Source of the DNA: Chitinophagaceae bacterium
Lineage (GTDB): Bacteria; Bacteroidota; Bacteroidia; Chitinophagales; Chitinophagaceae
Direction: 5' to 3'
Length of the DNA: 44,805 nucleotides
Assembly: GCA_947447265.1 (NCBI GenBank)
Contig: CANFKC010000042.1
Span: forward strand, 1 to 44,805
Shown here: positions 27,990 to 36,494 of the stretch, piece by piece
How positions within the stretch are numbered: position 1 is the first letter of the stretch
Layout: each line of letters begins with the position of its first letter
Notes under the pieces: model-generated
The model's database searches: none
The model's input: the letters and a program-made list of their open reading frames with translations, nothing else
What the model was told of the DNA's origin: nothing
Made by a program: the position numbers and the translations under genes

Positions 27990-30398
27990 TTATTTAAAAG
28001 ATAGTGGGATGGAAACCATCGCACTTACGTTCCGGCCCTGGTTAAACACGCCTACCCTACCTGTAACATTGTTTTCAGGGGCATAGCGCAGCCTGCTAAG
28101 CGAATTCTGGTATGCAACATCCAAAAGATTGTGAACAGCAATAGTTACAGAGCAAAGCACCTGGTGCTTCTTATTAGTAATATCGCCACCAACGCCGCAA
28201 TCAATAAGCGTATAGCCTTTAGCATTTGTTTCAGTTCCGTACGCATCAAACACATTATTCTGAGCCAGATTAACATCTACTCCGGCTTTTGCATATACAT
28301 TTTTCAAACGGCTACCCAGCGTCTTCTTTTGCGCCCTTAAGTCAATTGCCCAACGTGCCGGAGGCATATATGGGAGATTATAAGTGTTTTCAACTTTATG
28401 AATGAATTGCCCCCGCACATAAGAAAAAGTGTTTTCAAGGTGCAACCAATCAAACGGGTGCGGATGGTAATCAATATTTAATTCGCCGCCGTACAAATTA
28501 GCATCGCCCTGGTCTTGAATAAAGCCTACAAAATTATTTTCGTTGTTAAATGTAGGGATAGAGTCCGTGCCATTTACGCCCAACATTTTGCGGATGTAAA
28601 TGAAGTTAACGATGTAATTATCGAACAACGAAACATTGACAGCCAAATGCTCTGAGCACCAGGAATAGCCAAGGTCAAACTGCGCGCTGTTTTCTGGTTT
28701 CAATTGCACATTCCCATACTCATACCTGATAGTGCCTTCATGAACACCATTTGCAGCGAGCTCAGCTATGTTCGGTGTGCGGTAACCCGAAGAAAAATTG
28801 AACTTAAAAGTTGATTTATTATCCAGGCTATAGGCCGCGCCTATACTACCCGACCCATTAACGAAGTAATCGGTAAACGGATAGAATACCTGGTACTGCA
28901 CCTGAACCTGCGGCGCAGCATATGCATTATCCAACTTCATGTAAGTTCCTATTACCCTAACGTCACCACGAATACCACCAGATACGCTCCACTTGTTCCA
29001 GTCTCGTTTTGCTATAGCGTAAATGCCGCCATCAAACAGGCGGTAGTCAGGCACCAGGAACTCTACTCCTCTGTTTTCATTCCATTGGCTCATGCCATTG
29101 ATACCTGTGGAAATATGCCAGTCATTTTGTTGTGGTAATATGTATTTAAGGTCGTAGGTAAGTGTCTGAAGTAATAACGACAGCCCCGGTGTTTTAGGGG
29201 TAACCGAGTTAGCAAACTCCTCCCTGCTATTCACCTGATAGCCAATTGTACCACCTAACCTGCCACCATTTTTAAGATACAGGTTGTTATCCCAAACCCA
29301 CTTATCATGTTTTATATGCTGGTATGGTACATTCATTGAGTAAGAATGGTTATCGGCATCGGTAACCAGTACCGGTCCGTCAATATCTTTAATGAATTTC
29401 CCTGTCGCACTATCCCGCTCACCTTCTACAAGGCCGAGGTGCTGATTAAATGACGTGTAATAGAGCTTTGAAGAGCCCCAGCTTTTATTGATACCTACGC
29501 TTAAACCGTAGTTGGTATTATTGAACCTGCTGTTGAAAACATAGCCGTCATAGGCATTACTGTAATCATGCGCTGCCTTTTCAGTAAAATAACCACCCCA
29601 GGTATAGCCGTTCTTTTTGCCACCAAGGTCAACATGCCCTGCAAAAAGTCCGCTATTGCTCTGGTAATTTGTAGTGACGTTTCCCTGGATCTTTCCATCG
29701 GGAACGTCAGGGTTAGATATGATATTGATAACCCCTGCCAGCGCATCAGCACCATAAGCTAAAGATGCCGGGCCTTTAAGTACTTCTACCCTTGTTACGT
29801 TATAGTCATCTATTTCAATACCATGCTCATCGCCCCACTGCTGCCCTTCCTGACGGACGCCATTGTTCAGCGTTATTATGCGGTTATAACCTAAACCGCG
29901 AATAACCGGCTTTGAAACTGCAGGACCGGTTGTAACTGCCGAAACACCTGGCAATGAAGTGACCGCGTCAATAATATTAGTTGAGGGATTTTCATGCAGT
30001 TGCTTTAAACTCAAGCTTTGGATAGGTGTAATGTTGCGTCGCTCACTTGTAGCAAGGCTCGCGCCAGTAATAACTACCTCATTCCGCTCTATGATATTAT
30101 CAGAAAGTTTAAAATTGCGAATAACAGTGCCATCAATTGCTACAGAAGCTGAAGCTGTAGCATATCCTACTGAGTGTACTTCAACGGTAAATGTGCCATT
30201 CGGTAAATTCTCAATGGCGTAATACCCGGCTGTATCGGCCGCGGCACCTGTTTTAAGATCAGTTATTTCAATTATTGCACCATAAATCGGGTCACCATGA
30301 ACATCAGTTATACGCCCTTTGAGCACACTTGCTGCAAACGAATTACCACTGATAAATATAAAAACAATAAAAAATAAAAATAATCGCTTCAAGTACAT
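27990..30398 (-). CDS. TonB-dependent receptor with N-terminal carboxypeptidase-regulatory-like domain
   Basis: An 802-residue outer-membrane receptor. A signal peptide (about 1-23) is followed by a CarboxypepD_reg-like domain (about 25-100: LKGRITDVHGDPIYGAIIEI, AGYYAIENLPNG), a short linker with NEVVITGA, and a plug domain (DAVTSLPGVSAVT, SKPVIRGLGYNRIITL, RVEVLKGPASLAYGADALAG); the rest is beta-barrel. The GQQWGDEHGIEI motif is shared with the receptor at 15934-17943 (NQQWQDEHGLGL), so the two are paralogues in a metal-uptake-like subfamily; the substrate is not proven. An ECF sigma factor gene lies 206 bp upstream on the same strand. In Bacteroidota such pairs usually include a FecR-type anti-sigma factor; none is present here. 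Confidence 0.88.
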   Translation of the reverse strand: MYLKRLFLFFIVFIFISGNSFAASVLKGRITDVHGDPIYGAIIEITDLKTGAAADTAGYYAIENLPNGTFTVEVHSVGYATASASVAIDGTVIRNFKLSDNIIERNEVVITGASLATSERRNITPIQSLSLKQLHENPSTNIIDAVTSLPGVSAVTTGPAVSKPVIRGLGYNRIITLNNGVRQEGQQWGDEHGIEIDDYNVTRVEVLKGPASLAYGADALAGVINIISNPDVPDGKIQGNVTTNYQSNSGLFAGHVDLGGKKNGYTWGGYFTEKAAHDYSNAYDGYVFNSRFNNTNYGLSVGINKSWGSSKLYYTSFNQHLGLVEGERDSATGKFIKDIDGPVLVTDADNHSYSMNVPYQHIKHDKWVWDNNLYLKNGGRLGGTIGYQVNSREEFANSVTPKTPGLSLLLQTLTYDLKYILPQQNDWHISTGINGMSQWNENRGVEFLVPDYRLFDGGIYAIAKRDWNKWSVSGGIRGDVRVIGTYMKLDNAYAAPQVQVQYQVFYPFTDYFVNGSGSIGAAYSLDNKSTFKFNFSSGYRTPNIAELAANGVHEGTIRYEYGNVQLKPENSAQFDLGYSWCSEHLAVNVSLFDNYIVNFIYIRKMLGVNGTDSIPTFNNENNFVGFIQDQGDANLYGGELNIDYHPHPFDWLHLENTFSYVRGQFIHKVENTYNLPYMPPARWAIDLRAQKKTLGSRLKNVYAKAGVDVNLAQNNVFDAYGTETNAKGYTLIDCGVGGDITNKKHQVLCSVTIAVHNLLDVAYQNSLSRLRYAPENNVTGRVGVFNQGRNVSAMVSIPLSFK

Positions 30399-30604
30399 AT
30401 TTATTTCCCCAATGCAAGGTTATTACGGGTGTCCCCTTTAGCTTCCCCTCGGTGCAATTAACGCAACATTTATTGTGCCAAACTTTTAAATTTTGCGGAA
30501 AAGGTTACTAAAACACCCAAAAAATAACATCCAGGAGGAAAAACCTGCACAAAACAAGTGTTTTTACGCATACCTCAAAAATATATTAACATAAAAAAAC
30601 CTGC

Positions 30605-31102
30605 CTACCTTTTCATTTCGCCAAGCGATTTGCGCAGGTTTGCCTTTGCACGTTGCAATAAAGATTCTACTGCTTTGAGCGAAATATTCATTATTTCAGC
30701 GACCTCTTTTTGTGGAAGATCTTCGATGTGGGTAAGAATGAACACAGTTTTCTGGTTTTCTGCAAGTTCGTTTATAGCCCGGAAAAGATACTTTGATTGC
30801 TCACGTCGCTCTAAAACGATTCCTGGATGAATAAAATCAGGCTTTTCATGTAGTACCTCCCCGGTATCTTTATGAAACAGTTGCGCCAGAAAGCCTTGCC
30901 TTTTTTGCCTGTTCTTCGATCGCAGATGGTCAAGGCACTTATTAACGGTTATTCTGTATATCCAGGTGGAAATACTGGATTGTTCATTGAATGAAAGTAT
31001 TGATTTGTAAACAGTTACAAATACCTCTTGTGTTATATCCTCAGCAATCGCTTCGTCCTGCACCATACTCACGGCGGTATTCTGCACCTTTTGCTGGTAC
31101 AT
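30605..31102 (-). CDS. RNA polymerase sigma factor, ECF (sigma-24) type
   Basis: A 165-residue product when read from the first ATG (31100-31102). Sigma region 2 (about 1-70) includes DITQEVFVTVYKSI and SSISTWIYRITVNKCLDHLR; region 4 (about 105-160) includes LPQKEVAEIMNISLKAVESL. The N-terminus is too short for region 2.1: the same frame continues upstream for 24 sense codons with a perfect family-like sequence (LIAALKKGDQLAFRELVE) before a stop at 31175-31177, yet no ATG, GTG or TTG lies there. Either a rare start such as ATT (31151-31153) or ATC (31163-31165) is used, or the sequence has a fault. No anti-sigma gene is adjacent. Its target may be the TonB receptor gene downstream. Confidence 0.82.
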   Translation of the reverse strand: MYQQKVQNTAVSMVQDEAIAEDITQEVFVTVYKSILSFNEQSSISTWIYRITVNKCLDHLRSKNRQKRQGFLAQLFHKDTGEVLHEKPDFIHPGIVLERREQSKYLFRAINELAENQKTVFILTHIEDLPQKEVAEIMNISLKAVESLLQRAKANLRKSLGEMKR

Positions 31103-31399
31103 TTCAACAAGCTCCCTGAAGGCTAGCTGGTCGCCCTTTTTTAATGCGGCAATTAAATTGTTGATACAGTGGTGTTAAGGAAGTAAATGTATGAAGCTAT
31201 TATTGAAAAAATAAAACAGCATATCCTGCCCACATAGAGCAGAGCACAATTGCACATACAGAACAGCTATAAGCACATCGCACTCATAAAATTAATAAAC
31301 ATAAAACTTGAGAGAATAAAACACAACATTGACAATCAATACATTGAAAAAGTATTTAGATAGCCTATGGAGATATTGACAAAATTTTGACAAAAAATT

Positions 31400-31437
31400 A
31401 ATTAAACGTTTGTTTAGTTTTAAACAAACGTTTAATT
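31400..31437. promoter_or_regulatory. Long palindromic operator of the efflux operon (TetR site)
   Basis: A perfect inverted repeat whose core arms are TTAAACGTTTGTTTA (31402-31416) and TAAACAAACGTTTAA (31421-31435), with spacer GTTT. A/T bases extend the arms to 17 bp. It lies 24 bp before the TetR-family gene and covers the -33 and -7 promoter boxes, which is what a self-repressing TetR operator should do. Confidence 0.85.
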
Positions 31438-31440
31438 TTG
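31409..31440 (+). promoter_or_regulatory. Promoter of the TetR-efflux operon
   Basis: TTTG (31409-31412), 20 bp, then TAATTTTG (31433-31440), matching the Bacteroidota TTTG-N19-21-TAnnTTTG pattern. The promoter is embedded in the palindromic operator, so repressor binding would exclude RNA polymerase. The ATG of the regulator is 20 bp downstream. Confidence 0.7.
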
Positions 31441-31460
31441 TGCCGTGATTATGATCTAAT

Positions 31461-32090
31461 ATGGAATACAGTGAAAAACAAATAGCAATTATTAAAGCAG
31501 CAGAAAAGCTCTTTGCCATTAAAGGTTTCGACGGCGCATCGGTTCGGGATATCGCTCATGAAGCGGACATTAATGTTGCCATGATATCTTACTACTTCGG
31601 ATCGAAGGAGAAATTAATGGAGGCGGTTTTTGAAGCCAGGTCGTCAAATATCCGGTTGAAAATAGAAAACCTGCTGGCAGACGATAAGCTCTCTCATTTA
31701 GGTAAAGTGAATGTTCTGATTGATGATTACGTTGACAAGTTCATACATCAACAGGAGTTTCACAAGATAATGATGAGGGAGCAGATGATAGAAAAAGACA
31801 CCCCGATTGCGGGCCTCATTCATGACCTGAAAAAACGCAACCTGGAGTCAATTAAACGCTTAATTGAGGAAGGACAGAAAAAAGGGGCGTTCAAAAAAAA
31901 TATCGATGTGGTATTAATGATGACCACCCTGGTAGGTACTGTAAGTCAAATGATTACATCGCAGTATTTCTACAAAAAAATGAATAACCTGGAGCACATG
32001 GAAGAAGTAGAATTCCAGAAACACATGAGAAAAAAACTAAGCATACATTTAAAAAATCTATTCAAACAAAGCCTTTCAAATGAACAATAG
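31461..32090 (+). CDS. TetR/AcrR-family transcriptional repressor of the efflux operon
   Basis: A 209-residue regulator. The N-terminal TetR helix-turn-helix is clear: AIIKAAEKLFAIKGFDGAS, VRDIAHEADINVAMISYYFG and SKEKLMEAVFEAR (about 8-60). The C-terminal ligand-binding helices have no recognisable family motif. It is the first gene of an operon with the outer-membrane channel, adaptor and pump, and its stop codon overlaps the channel gene by 11 bp (ATGAACAATAG), so the two are translationally coupled. A palindrome over the promoter supports autorepression, presumably relieved by a pump substrate. Confidence 0.9.
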   Translation: MEYSEKQIAIIKAAEKLFAIKGFDGASVRDIAHEADINVAMISYYFGSKEKLMEAVFEARSSNIRLKIENLLADDKLSHLGKVNVLIDDYVDKFIHQQEFHKIMMREQMIEKDTPIAGLIHDLKKRNLESIKRLIEEGQKKGAFKKNIDVVLMMTTLVGTVSQMITSQYFYKKMNNLEHMEEVEFQKHMRKKLSIHLKNLFKQSLSNEQ

Positions 32091-33459
32091 TATTTGCAAA
32101 CCAGGTCTTATCGCCGCTACCGTTCTGCTACTTTCCGGTAATGCTGCAATGGCGCAGACAACACCTGGCGCACCTCAGTCACAACACCAAAAGGTAGAAC
32201 TTTCGCTTACCGAAGCTTTGCGCCTAAGCCTGCAAAATAATAAGCAGTTAAAATTAAGCGCAGCAAAAATTGAAGAAGCTAAAGCCAACTACCACGAGGC
32301 ATGGAACAACCATTTACCGGACTTCAAAGTATCGGGTTCTTACCTGCGCGTTAACAGTCCGACAGTTGACCTTAAAGTTAAACTGGGCAGCGGAAGCCAG
32401 GGCGGATCGACCAGCAGCATTAAAGTTGAACAGGCAGCCTATGCATTAGCGAATGTGAGCATGCCATTATTTTCTGGCTTCCGTATTAAGTACGGTGTAG
32501 AGTCAGCAAAATTTCTGGAAACTGCTGCAACGCTTGATGCGGAAAACGATAAAGAAGACGTTTTGCAAAACACCATCAGCGCTTATAGCAACCTCTACAA
32601 GTCATACAAGACTATTGAACTGGTTAAAAAGAGCCTGGAACAACAAAAGAAAAGAGTTACAGACTTCAACAACATGGAAGAAAACGGCGTTATGGCTCAT
32701 AACGATGTTTTAAAGGCCCAGTTGCAGGAATCGAACATTGAATTGTCATTGCTTGATGCGCAATCGAACTACAATGTAACCAGTGCCAATATGGCTCTCA
32801 TGCTTGGTTTGCCGGAAGGTTCCGATATCGTTCCCGACTCTAACGCATTTTCGGGAACTGCCGACGCAGGAAGCGTAGCAGAATGGGAAACAAATGCGAT
32901 AAAAAACAGGAAAGATATTGCTGCACTTGCCAGCCGCGAACAGGCTGCTGCACTGGGTATTAAATCAGCAAAAGGCGAATATTATCCGGGTGTAGCGGTT
33001 ACTGGTGGCTACATTGCCGCTGACGTTCCAAAGTTACTCACCCTTACTAACGCACTCAATATCGGTATTGGCTTACAATACAATGTGGGTTCAATATGGA
33101 AAACAGGCGCTAAAATTGATGCTGCAAACGCCCGTCTGCATGAGTTGCAGGCTACAAAAAATATACTCAGTGAGCGTATCGACATACAGATAAACCAGGC
33201 TTACGAGAGCTATCTTTTAAGCCGCCGCAAAATAGATGTTTATGCCAAGGCAGTAGAACAAAGCACCGAAAATTACCGTATAACCAAGAACAAGCACGAC
33301 AATAACCTGGTAACCACTACCGAATTACTGGAAGCTGATATAGCACAATTACAGACAATGCTCAACTACACGTTTTCTAAGGTAGATGCGGCAGTAGCTT
33401 ATAATAAGCTGAAACAAACAGCAGGTACTTTGTTAGCTGATTACCATTCCATTAAATAA
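32080..33459 (+). CDS. TolC-family outer membrane efflux protein
   Basis: A 459-residue outer-membrane channel of the TolC family. A signal peptide (about 1-25, ending GNAAMAQ) is followed by two copies of the efflux-protein unit, recognised by LSLTEALRLSLQNNKQL (about 40-57) and the long alternating coiled-coil helices (NHLPDFKVSGSYLRV, LESYLLSRRK-like segments, NNLVTTTELLEADIAQLQ near 415). It forms the exit duct for the adaptor and MFS pump encoded next. It overlaps the regulator gene by 11 bp and is followed by the adaptor gene after 50 bp. Confidence 0.9.
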   Translation: MNNSICKPGLIAATVLLLSGNAAMAQTTPGAPQSQHQKVELSLTEALRLSLQNNKQLKLSAAKIEEAKANYHEAWNNHLPDFKVSGSYLRVNSPTVDLKVKLGSGSQGGSTSSIKVEQAAYALANVSMPLFSGFRIKYGVESAKFLETAATLDAENDKEDVLQNTISAYSNLYKSYKTIELVKKSLEQQKKRVTDFNNMEENGVMAHNDVLKAQLQESNIELSLLDAQSNYNVTSANMALMLGLPEGSDIVPDSNAFSGTADAGSVAEWETNAIKNRKDIAALASREQAAALGIKSAKGEYYPGVAVTGGYIAADVPKLLTLTNALNIGIGLQYNVGSIWKTGAKIDAANARLHELQATKNILSERIDIQINQAYESYLLSRRKIDVYAKAVEQSTENYRITKNKHDNNLVTTTELLEADIAQLQTMLNYTFSKVDAAVAYNKLKQTAGTLLADYHSIK

Positions 33460-33509
33460 TATAACCGAAACAAAAAACAAACAAAAACACCCCTCATAAA
33501 ACATAATTT

Positions 33510-34619
33510 ATGTCACAAGCTGAAATGAATAATGCCGCTGCACAAGAGGCTCCGAAAAAGAAAAACAAAGTGTTCCCTATTATACTTGGTGCACTGGTAG
33601 TATTAGGTGGCGCATTCGGCGTTACCAAGTATATACACGCCCAACACCATGAGGAAACTGATGATGCGCAGATAGATGCGAGCATAAGCCCGGTAATACC
33701 CCGGATATCAGGCTACGTAACTCAGATAAACGTAAAGGATAACCAGAAAGTGAAAGCCGGTGACACGCTGTTGATACTGGATAACAGGAGCGAAACCATT
33801 AAATTGCAACAGATGCAGGCTGCATTGACCATTGCTGAAAACAATCTGCATGTTGCCAACGCAAACACAGCAGTATCGAAAGCGAACATTGCTTCTTATG
33901 ACGCGAACACAACAACAGTTGATGCTCAGATAGAAGCTGCAAAAGTAACTTTAAGAAGGGCTACGCAAGACTACGAACGTTACACTAACCTGATCGCATC
34001 CCGCTCTATTACGCAACAGCAGTTTGAACAGGCTGAAGCAGCAAAGCAAAGCGCAGAAAGGCAGCTAGCAGTGCTGACAGGTCAACGCAATGCAGCATTG
34101 AAACAGGTAAGCGCAGCAACATCTCAGAGTAATGCAGTTGGACAGCAGATAGGCGTGGCAAATGCTACAATTGAGCAGAAGCGCGCTGATGTAGAAAACG
34201 CGAAACTAGAGCTTTCTTATACTTACATTATTGCGCCAAGCGACGGCAATGTATCGAAAGTAAATGCGCAGGTTGGGCAGTTACTGCAGGCAGGTCAGTT
34301 GCTGTTTACCGTGGTTGCCAATACCTCACCATGGGTTGTTGCGAACTTTAAAGAAACACAGTGCTCAAGAATCCGCATCGGCCAGAAAGTTATAGTACAT
34401 ATCGATGCATTCCCGGGTCATGATTTTGAAGCAAAAGTTTCATCACTCTCCCCTGCTACCGGTGCAAAATTTGCACTATTACCTCCTGATAATGCTTCAG
34501 GCAACTTCGTAAAAACCGTTCAACGGTTGCCAATCAAAATTGAGTTTACAACGCAAGACCAGTTCCTGAAAGATATTCGTGCGGGCATGAACGTGGATGT
34601 TGATGTGCTTCTTGACTAA
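33510..34619 (+). CDS. EmrA-like membrane fusion (HlyD-family) adaptor
   Basis: A 369-residue periplasmic adaptor anchored by one N-terminal helix (about 21-38). The first half-lipoyl segment is SPVIPRISGYVTQINVKDNQKVKAGDTLLIL (about 60-92 in two strands), followed by a long coiled-coil hairpin (about 95-230) and the second lipoyl segment YTYIIAPSDGNVSKVNAQVGQLL. The EmrA signature ATGAKFALLPPDNASGNFVK (about 316-335) is present. It bridges the MFS pump in the inner membrane and the TolC-like channel. It is followed by the pump gene after 171 bp; nothing else is evident in that gap. Confidence 0.92.
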   Translation: MSQAEMNNAAAQEAPKKKNKVFPIILGALVVLGGAFGVTKYIHAQHHEETDDAQIDASISPVIPRISGYVTQINVKDNQKVKAGDTLLILDNRSETIKLQQMQAALTIAENNLHVANANTAVSKANIASYDANTTTVDAQIEAAKVTLRRATQDYERYTNLIASRSITQQQFEQAEAAKQSAERQLAVLTGQRNAALKQVSAATSQSNAVGQQIGVANATIEQKRADVENAKLELSYTYIIAPSDGNVSKVNAQVGQLLQAGQLLFTVVANTSPWVVANFKETQCSRIRIGQKVIVHIDAFPGHDFEAKVSSLSPATGAKFALLPPDNASGNFVKTVQRLPIKIEFTTQDQFLKDIRAGMNVDVDVLLD

Positions 34620-34790
34620 TATAAATAGTGAACGTAATTGCCAGGTTCGCTTCCATTAGAACAGCGATACGAAATAACCCTTACCTATACCCTTGATTCG
34701 CCCTGAATTGCAGTGTAGTGAATTATTGGTTTGCCATGCCGGCAACAAAGAACAGTACTTTAAAATTTAAGTTTTGAATTTCAGATCATT

Positions 34791-36365
34791 ATGGAATCAC
34801 TAGTAGAATATGGCTCTCGACGGGTCATAATTACAATAACCGCCATATTTTGCGCCTTACTTGAAATTGTTGACTCCACTATTGTAAACGTGGCGCTTAA
34901 TGATATGAGGGGAAGCCTTGGTGCAACTTTAAGCGAAGTGAGCTGGGTTATTACAGCCTACGCCATTGGCAACGTAATAATTGTACCCATGACAAGTTGG
35001 CTATCAGCACAGTTTGGCAGAAGGAATTATTTCGCGGCATCAATTATCATATTTACTGTTTTTTCCTTTATGTGTGGTAATGCCGATGGCATATGGCAAC
35101 TAGTACTCTATCGTTTCATTCAGGGTCTTGGTGGGGGCGCGCTTTTAGTAACCTCACAAACCATTATTACCGAGAGTTACCCACCTGAAAAAAGGAGTAT
35201 GGCTCAAGCCATCTACGGCCTGGGTGTAATTATTGGTCCGACGCTCGGCCCGCCATTAGGCGGTTACATAGTTAGCCACCATACCTGGCCATATATATTC
35301 TACATCAACATACCTATAGGTATCATTGCTACCCTGCTTACGCTGGAATTTGTTAGAAGCCCTAAATATGCGGTAAAGAAAAAACTTGCGGAAGTAGACT
35401 TTCTGGGAATCGGTTTATTGGCTGTTGCTGTAGGCGCTTTACAATATGTACTGGAGCGCGGTCAGGAAGATGACTGGTTCACGAATTCTACCATTCTTAC
35501 GCTTACCATTGTAGCTATATTTGGTATTTTCTTCTTTATCTGGCGAGAACTGACAACAAAGAACCCCATTGTGGAGCTGCGTGTACTTAAAAACGGCAAC
35601 CTCAGGGTGGGTGTAATTCTATCTTTCATACTCGGTTTCGGTTTGTACGGTTCTACTTTTATAATTCCGCTGTACCTGCAGAGTACTTTACACTGGACAC
35701 CGCAACAGGCAGGTATGCTTATGGTTCCGGCTGCGTTGACTACCGCATTTATGATGCCAATCATAGGCCAGATGCTGCAACGTGGTGCAAAGCAAACTTT
35801 GTTAGTAGCGATAGGTATGGTTGTCTTCTTCCTGTATAGTTTCTGGGGATATAAAATTCTGACACCAGATACACCGAAGGAAGCCTTTACCTGGATGCTG
35901 ATCTTACGTGGTTTAGGTATGGGTATGTTATTCATCCCGATTACGAGCCTTTCCTTATCATCACTAAAAGGCCAGCAGATAGGCCAAGGTGCATCTTTCA
36001 CCGGTATGATGAGGCAGTTGGGCGGTTCATTCGGTATTGCCATTATTACTACTTACATGGCCAGGCAAAACATTAAGCACCGTGCCGACCTCGGCAGCAT
36101 GTTAAGGCTCGATAACCCGGCAGTGCAACAGCGTATAGCCATAATAAAACAGGGGTATATAGCAAAAGGAATGTCGCCGGAAAACGCTTTGGCCAGTGCC
36201 TACAAATCACTGGAATATTCAGTGGCGAATCAGGCAGGTGTACTCTCTTATATGGATGTATTTATGTTCATCGGAATCATGTTCCTGTGCTGTATACCAT
36301 TTGTACTGCTTGTAAAGCAAAAGAAGGCAGAAAAGAAATTAGACCTTTCTGAAGCTATGCACTAA
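34791..36365 (+). CDS. EmrB/QacA-family (DHA2) MFS drug exporter
   Basis: A 524-residue inner-membrane drug:proton antiporter with about 14 transmembrane helices, the DHA2 count. Visible motifs are the first-helix acidic site LEIVDSTIVNVALNDM (about 24-39), the motif A-like loop SWLSAQFGRRNYF, and the antiporter motif C as GLGVIIGPTLGPPLGGYIV. The FFIWRE and NPIVELRVLK segment between the two halves is typical of EmrB. With the adaptor and TolC-like genes it forms a tripartite pump that expels hydrophobic compounds through both membranes. Substrates cannot be read from the sequence. It is last in the operon and is followed by a strong terminator. Confidence 0.93.
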   Translation: MESLVEYGSRRVIITITAIFCALLEIVDSTIVNVALNDMRGSLGATLSEVSWVITAYAIGNVIIVPMTSWLSAQFGRRNYFAASIIIFTVFSFMCGNADGIWQLVLYRFIQGLGGGALLVTSQTIITESYPPEKRSMAQAIYGLGVIIGPTLGPPLGGYIVSHHTWPYIFYINIPIGIIATLLTLEFVRSPKYAVKKKLAEVDFLGIGLLAVAVGALQYVLERGQEDDWFTNSTILTLTIVAIFGIFFFIWRELTTKNPIVELRVLKNGNLRVGVILSFILGFGLYGSTFIIPLYLQSTLHWTPQQAGMLMVPAALTTAFMMPIIGQMLQRGAKQTLLVAIGMVVFFLYSFWGYKILTPDTPKEAFTWMLILRGLGMGMLFIPITSLSLSSLKGQQIGQGASFTGMMRQLGGSFGIAIITTYMARQNIKHRADLGSMLRLDNPAVQQRIAIIKQGYIAKGMSPENALASAYKSLEYSVANQAGVLSYMDVFMFIGIMFLCCIPFVLLVKQKKAEKKLDLSEAMH

Positions 36366-36387
36366 TAGCGTTCAAAATATTGACCGG

Positions 36388-36421
36388 CACCCCACAGTTT
36401 TTTAATTGTGGGGTGTTTTGT
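36388..36421 (+). terminator. Terminator of the efflux operon
   Basis: CACCCCACA (36388-36396) pairs perfectly with TGTGGGGTG (36407-36415), followed by TTTTG. It lies 22 bp after the emrB-like stop. Confidence 0.9.
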
Positions 36422-36494
36422 TTTTAGTAGTTCAAAAAGGAAATGAATGAAGGTAGAAATCGCAACATGAGTGACTGGCATTCCTGTTACCTTC

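Noticed and set aside
30399-30604. Possible riboswitch in the leader of the second TonB receptor
   Set aside because: I looked for cobalamin, TPP and other conserved boxes; none is present and the G-rich stretch alone is not enough.
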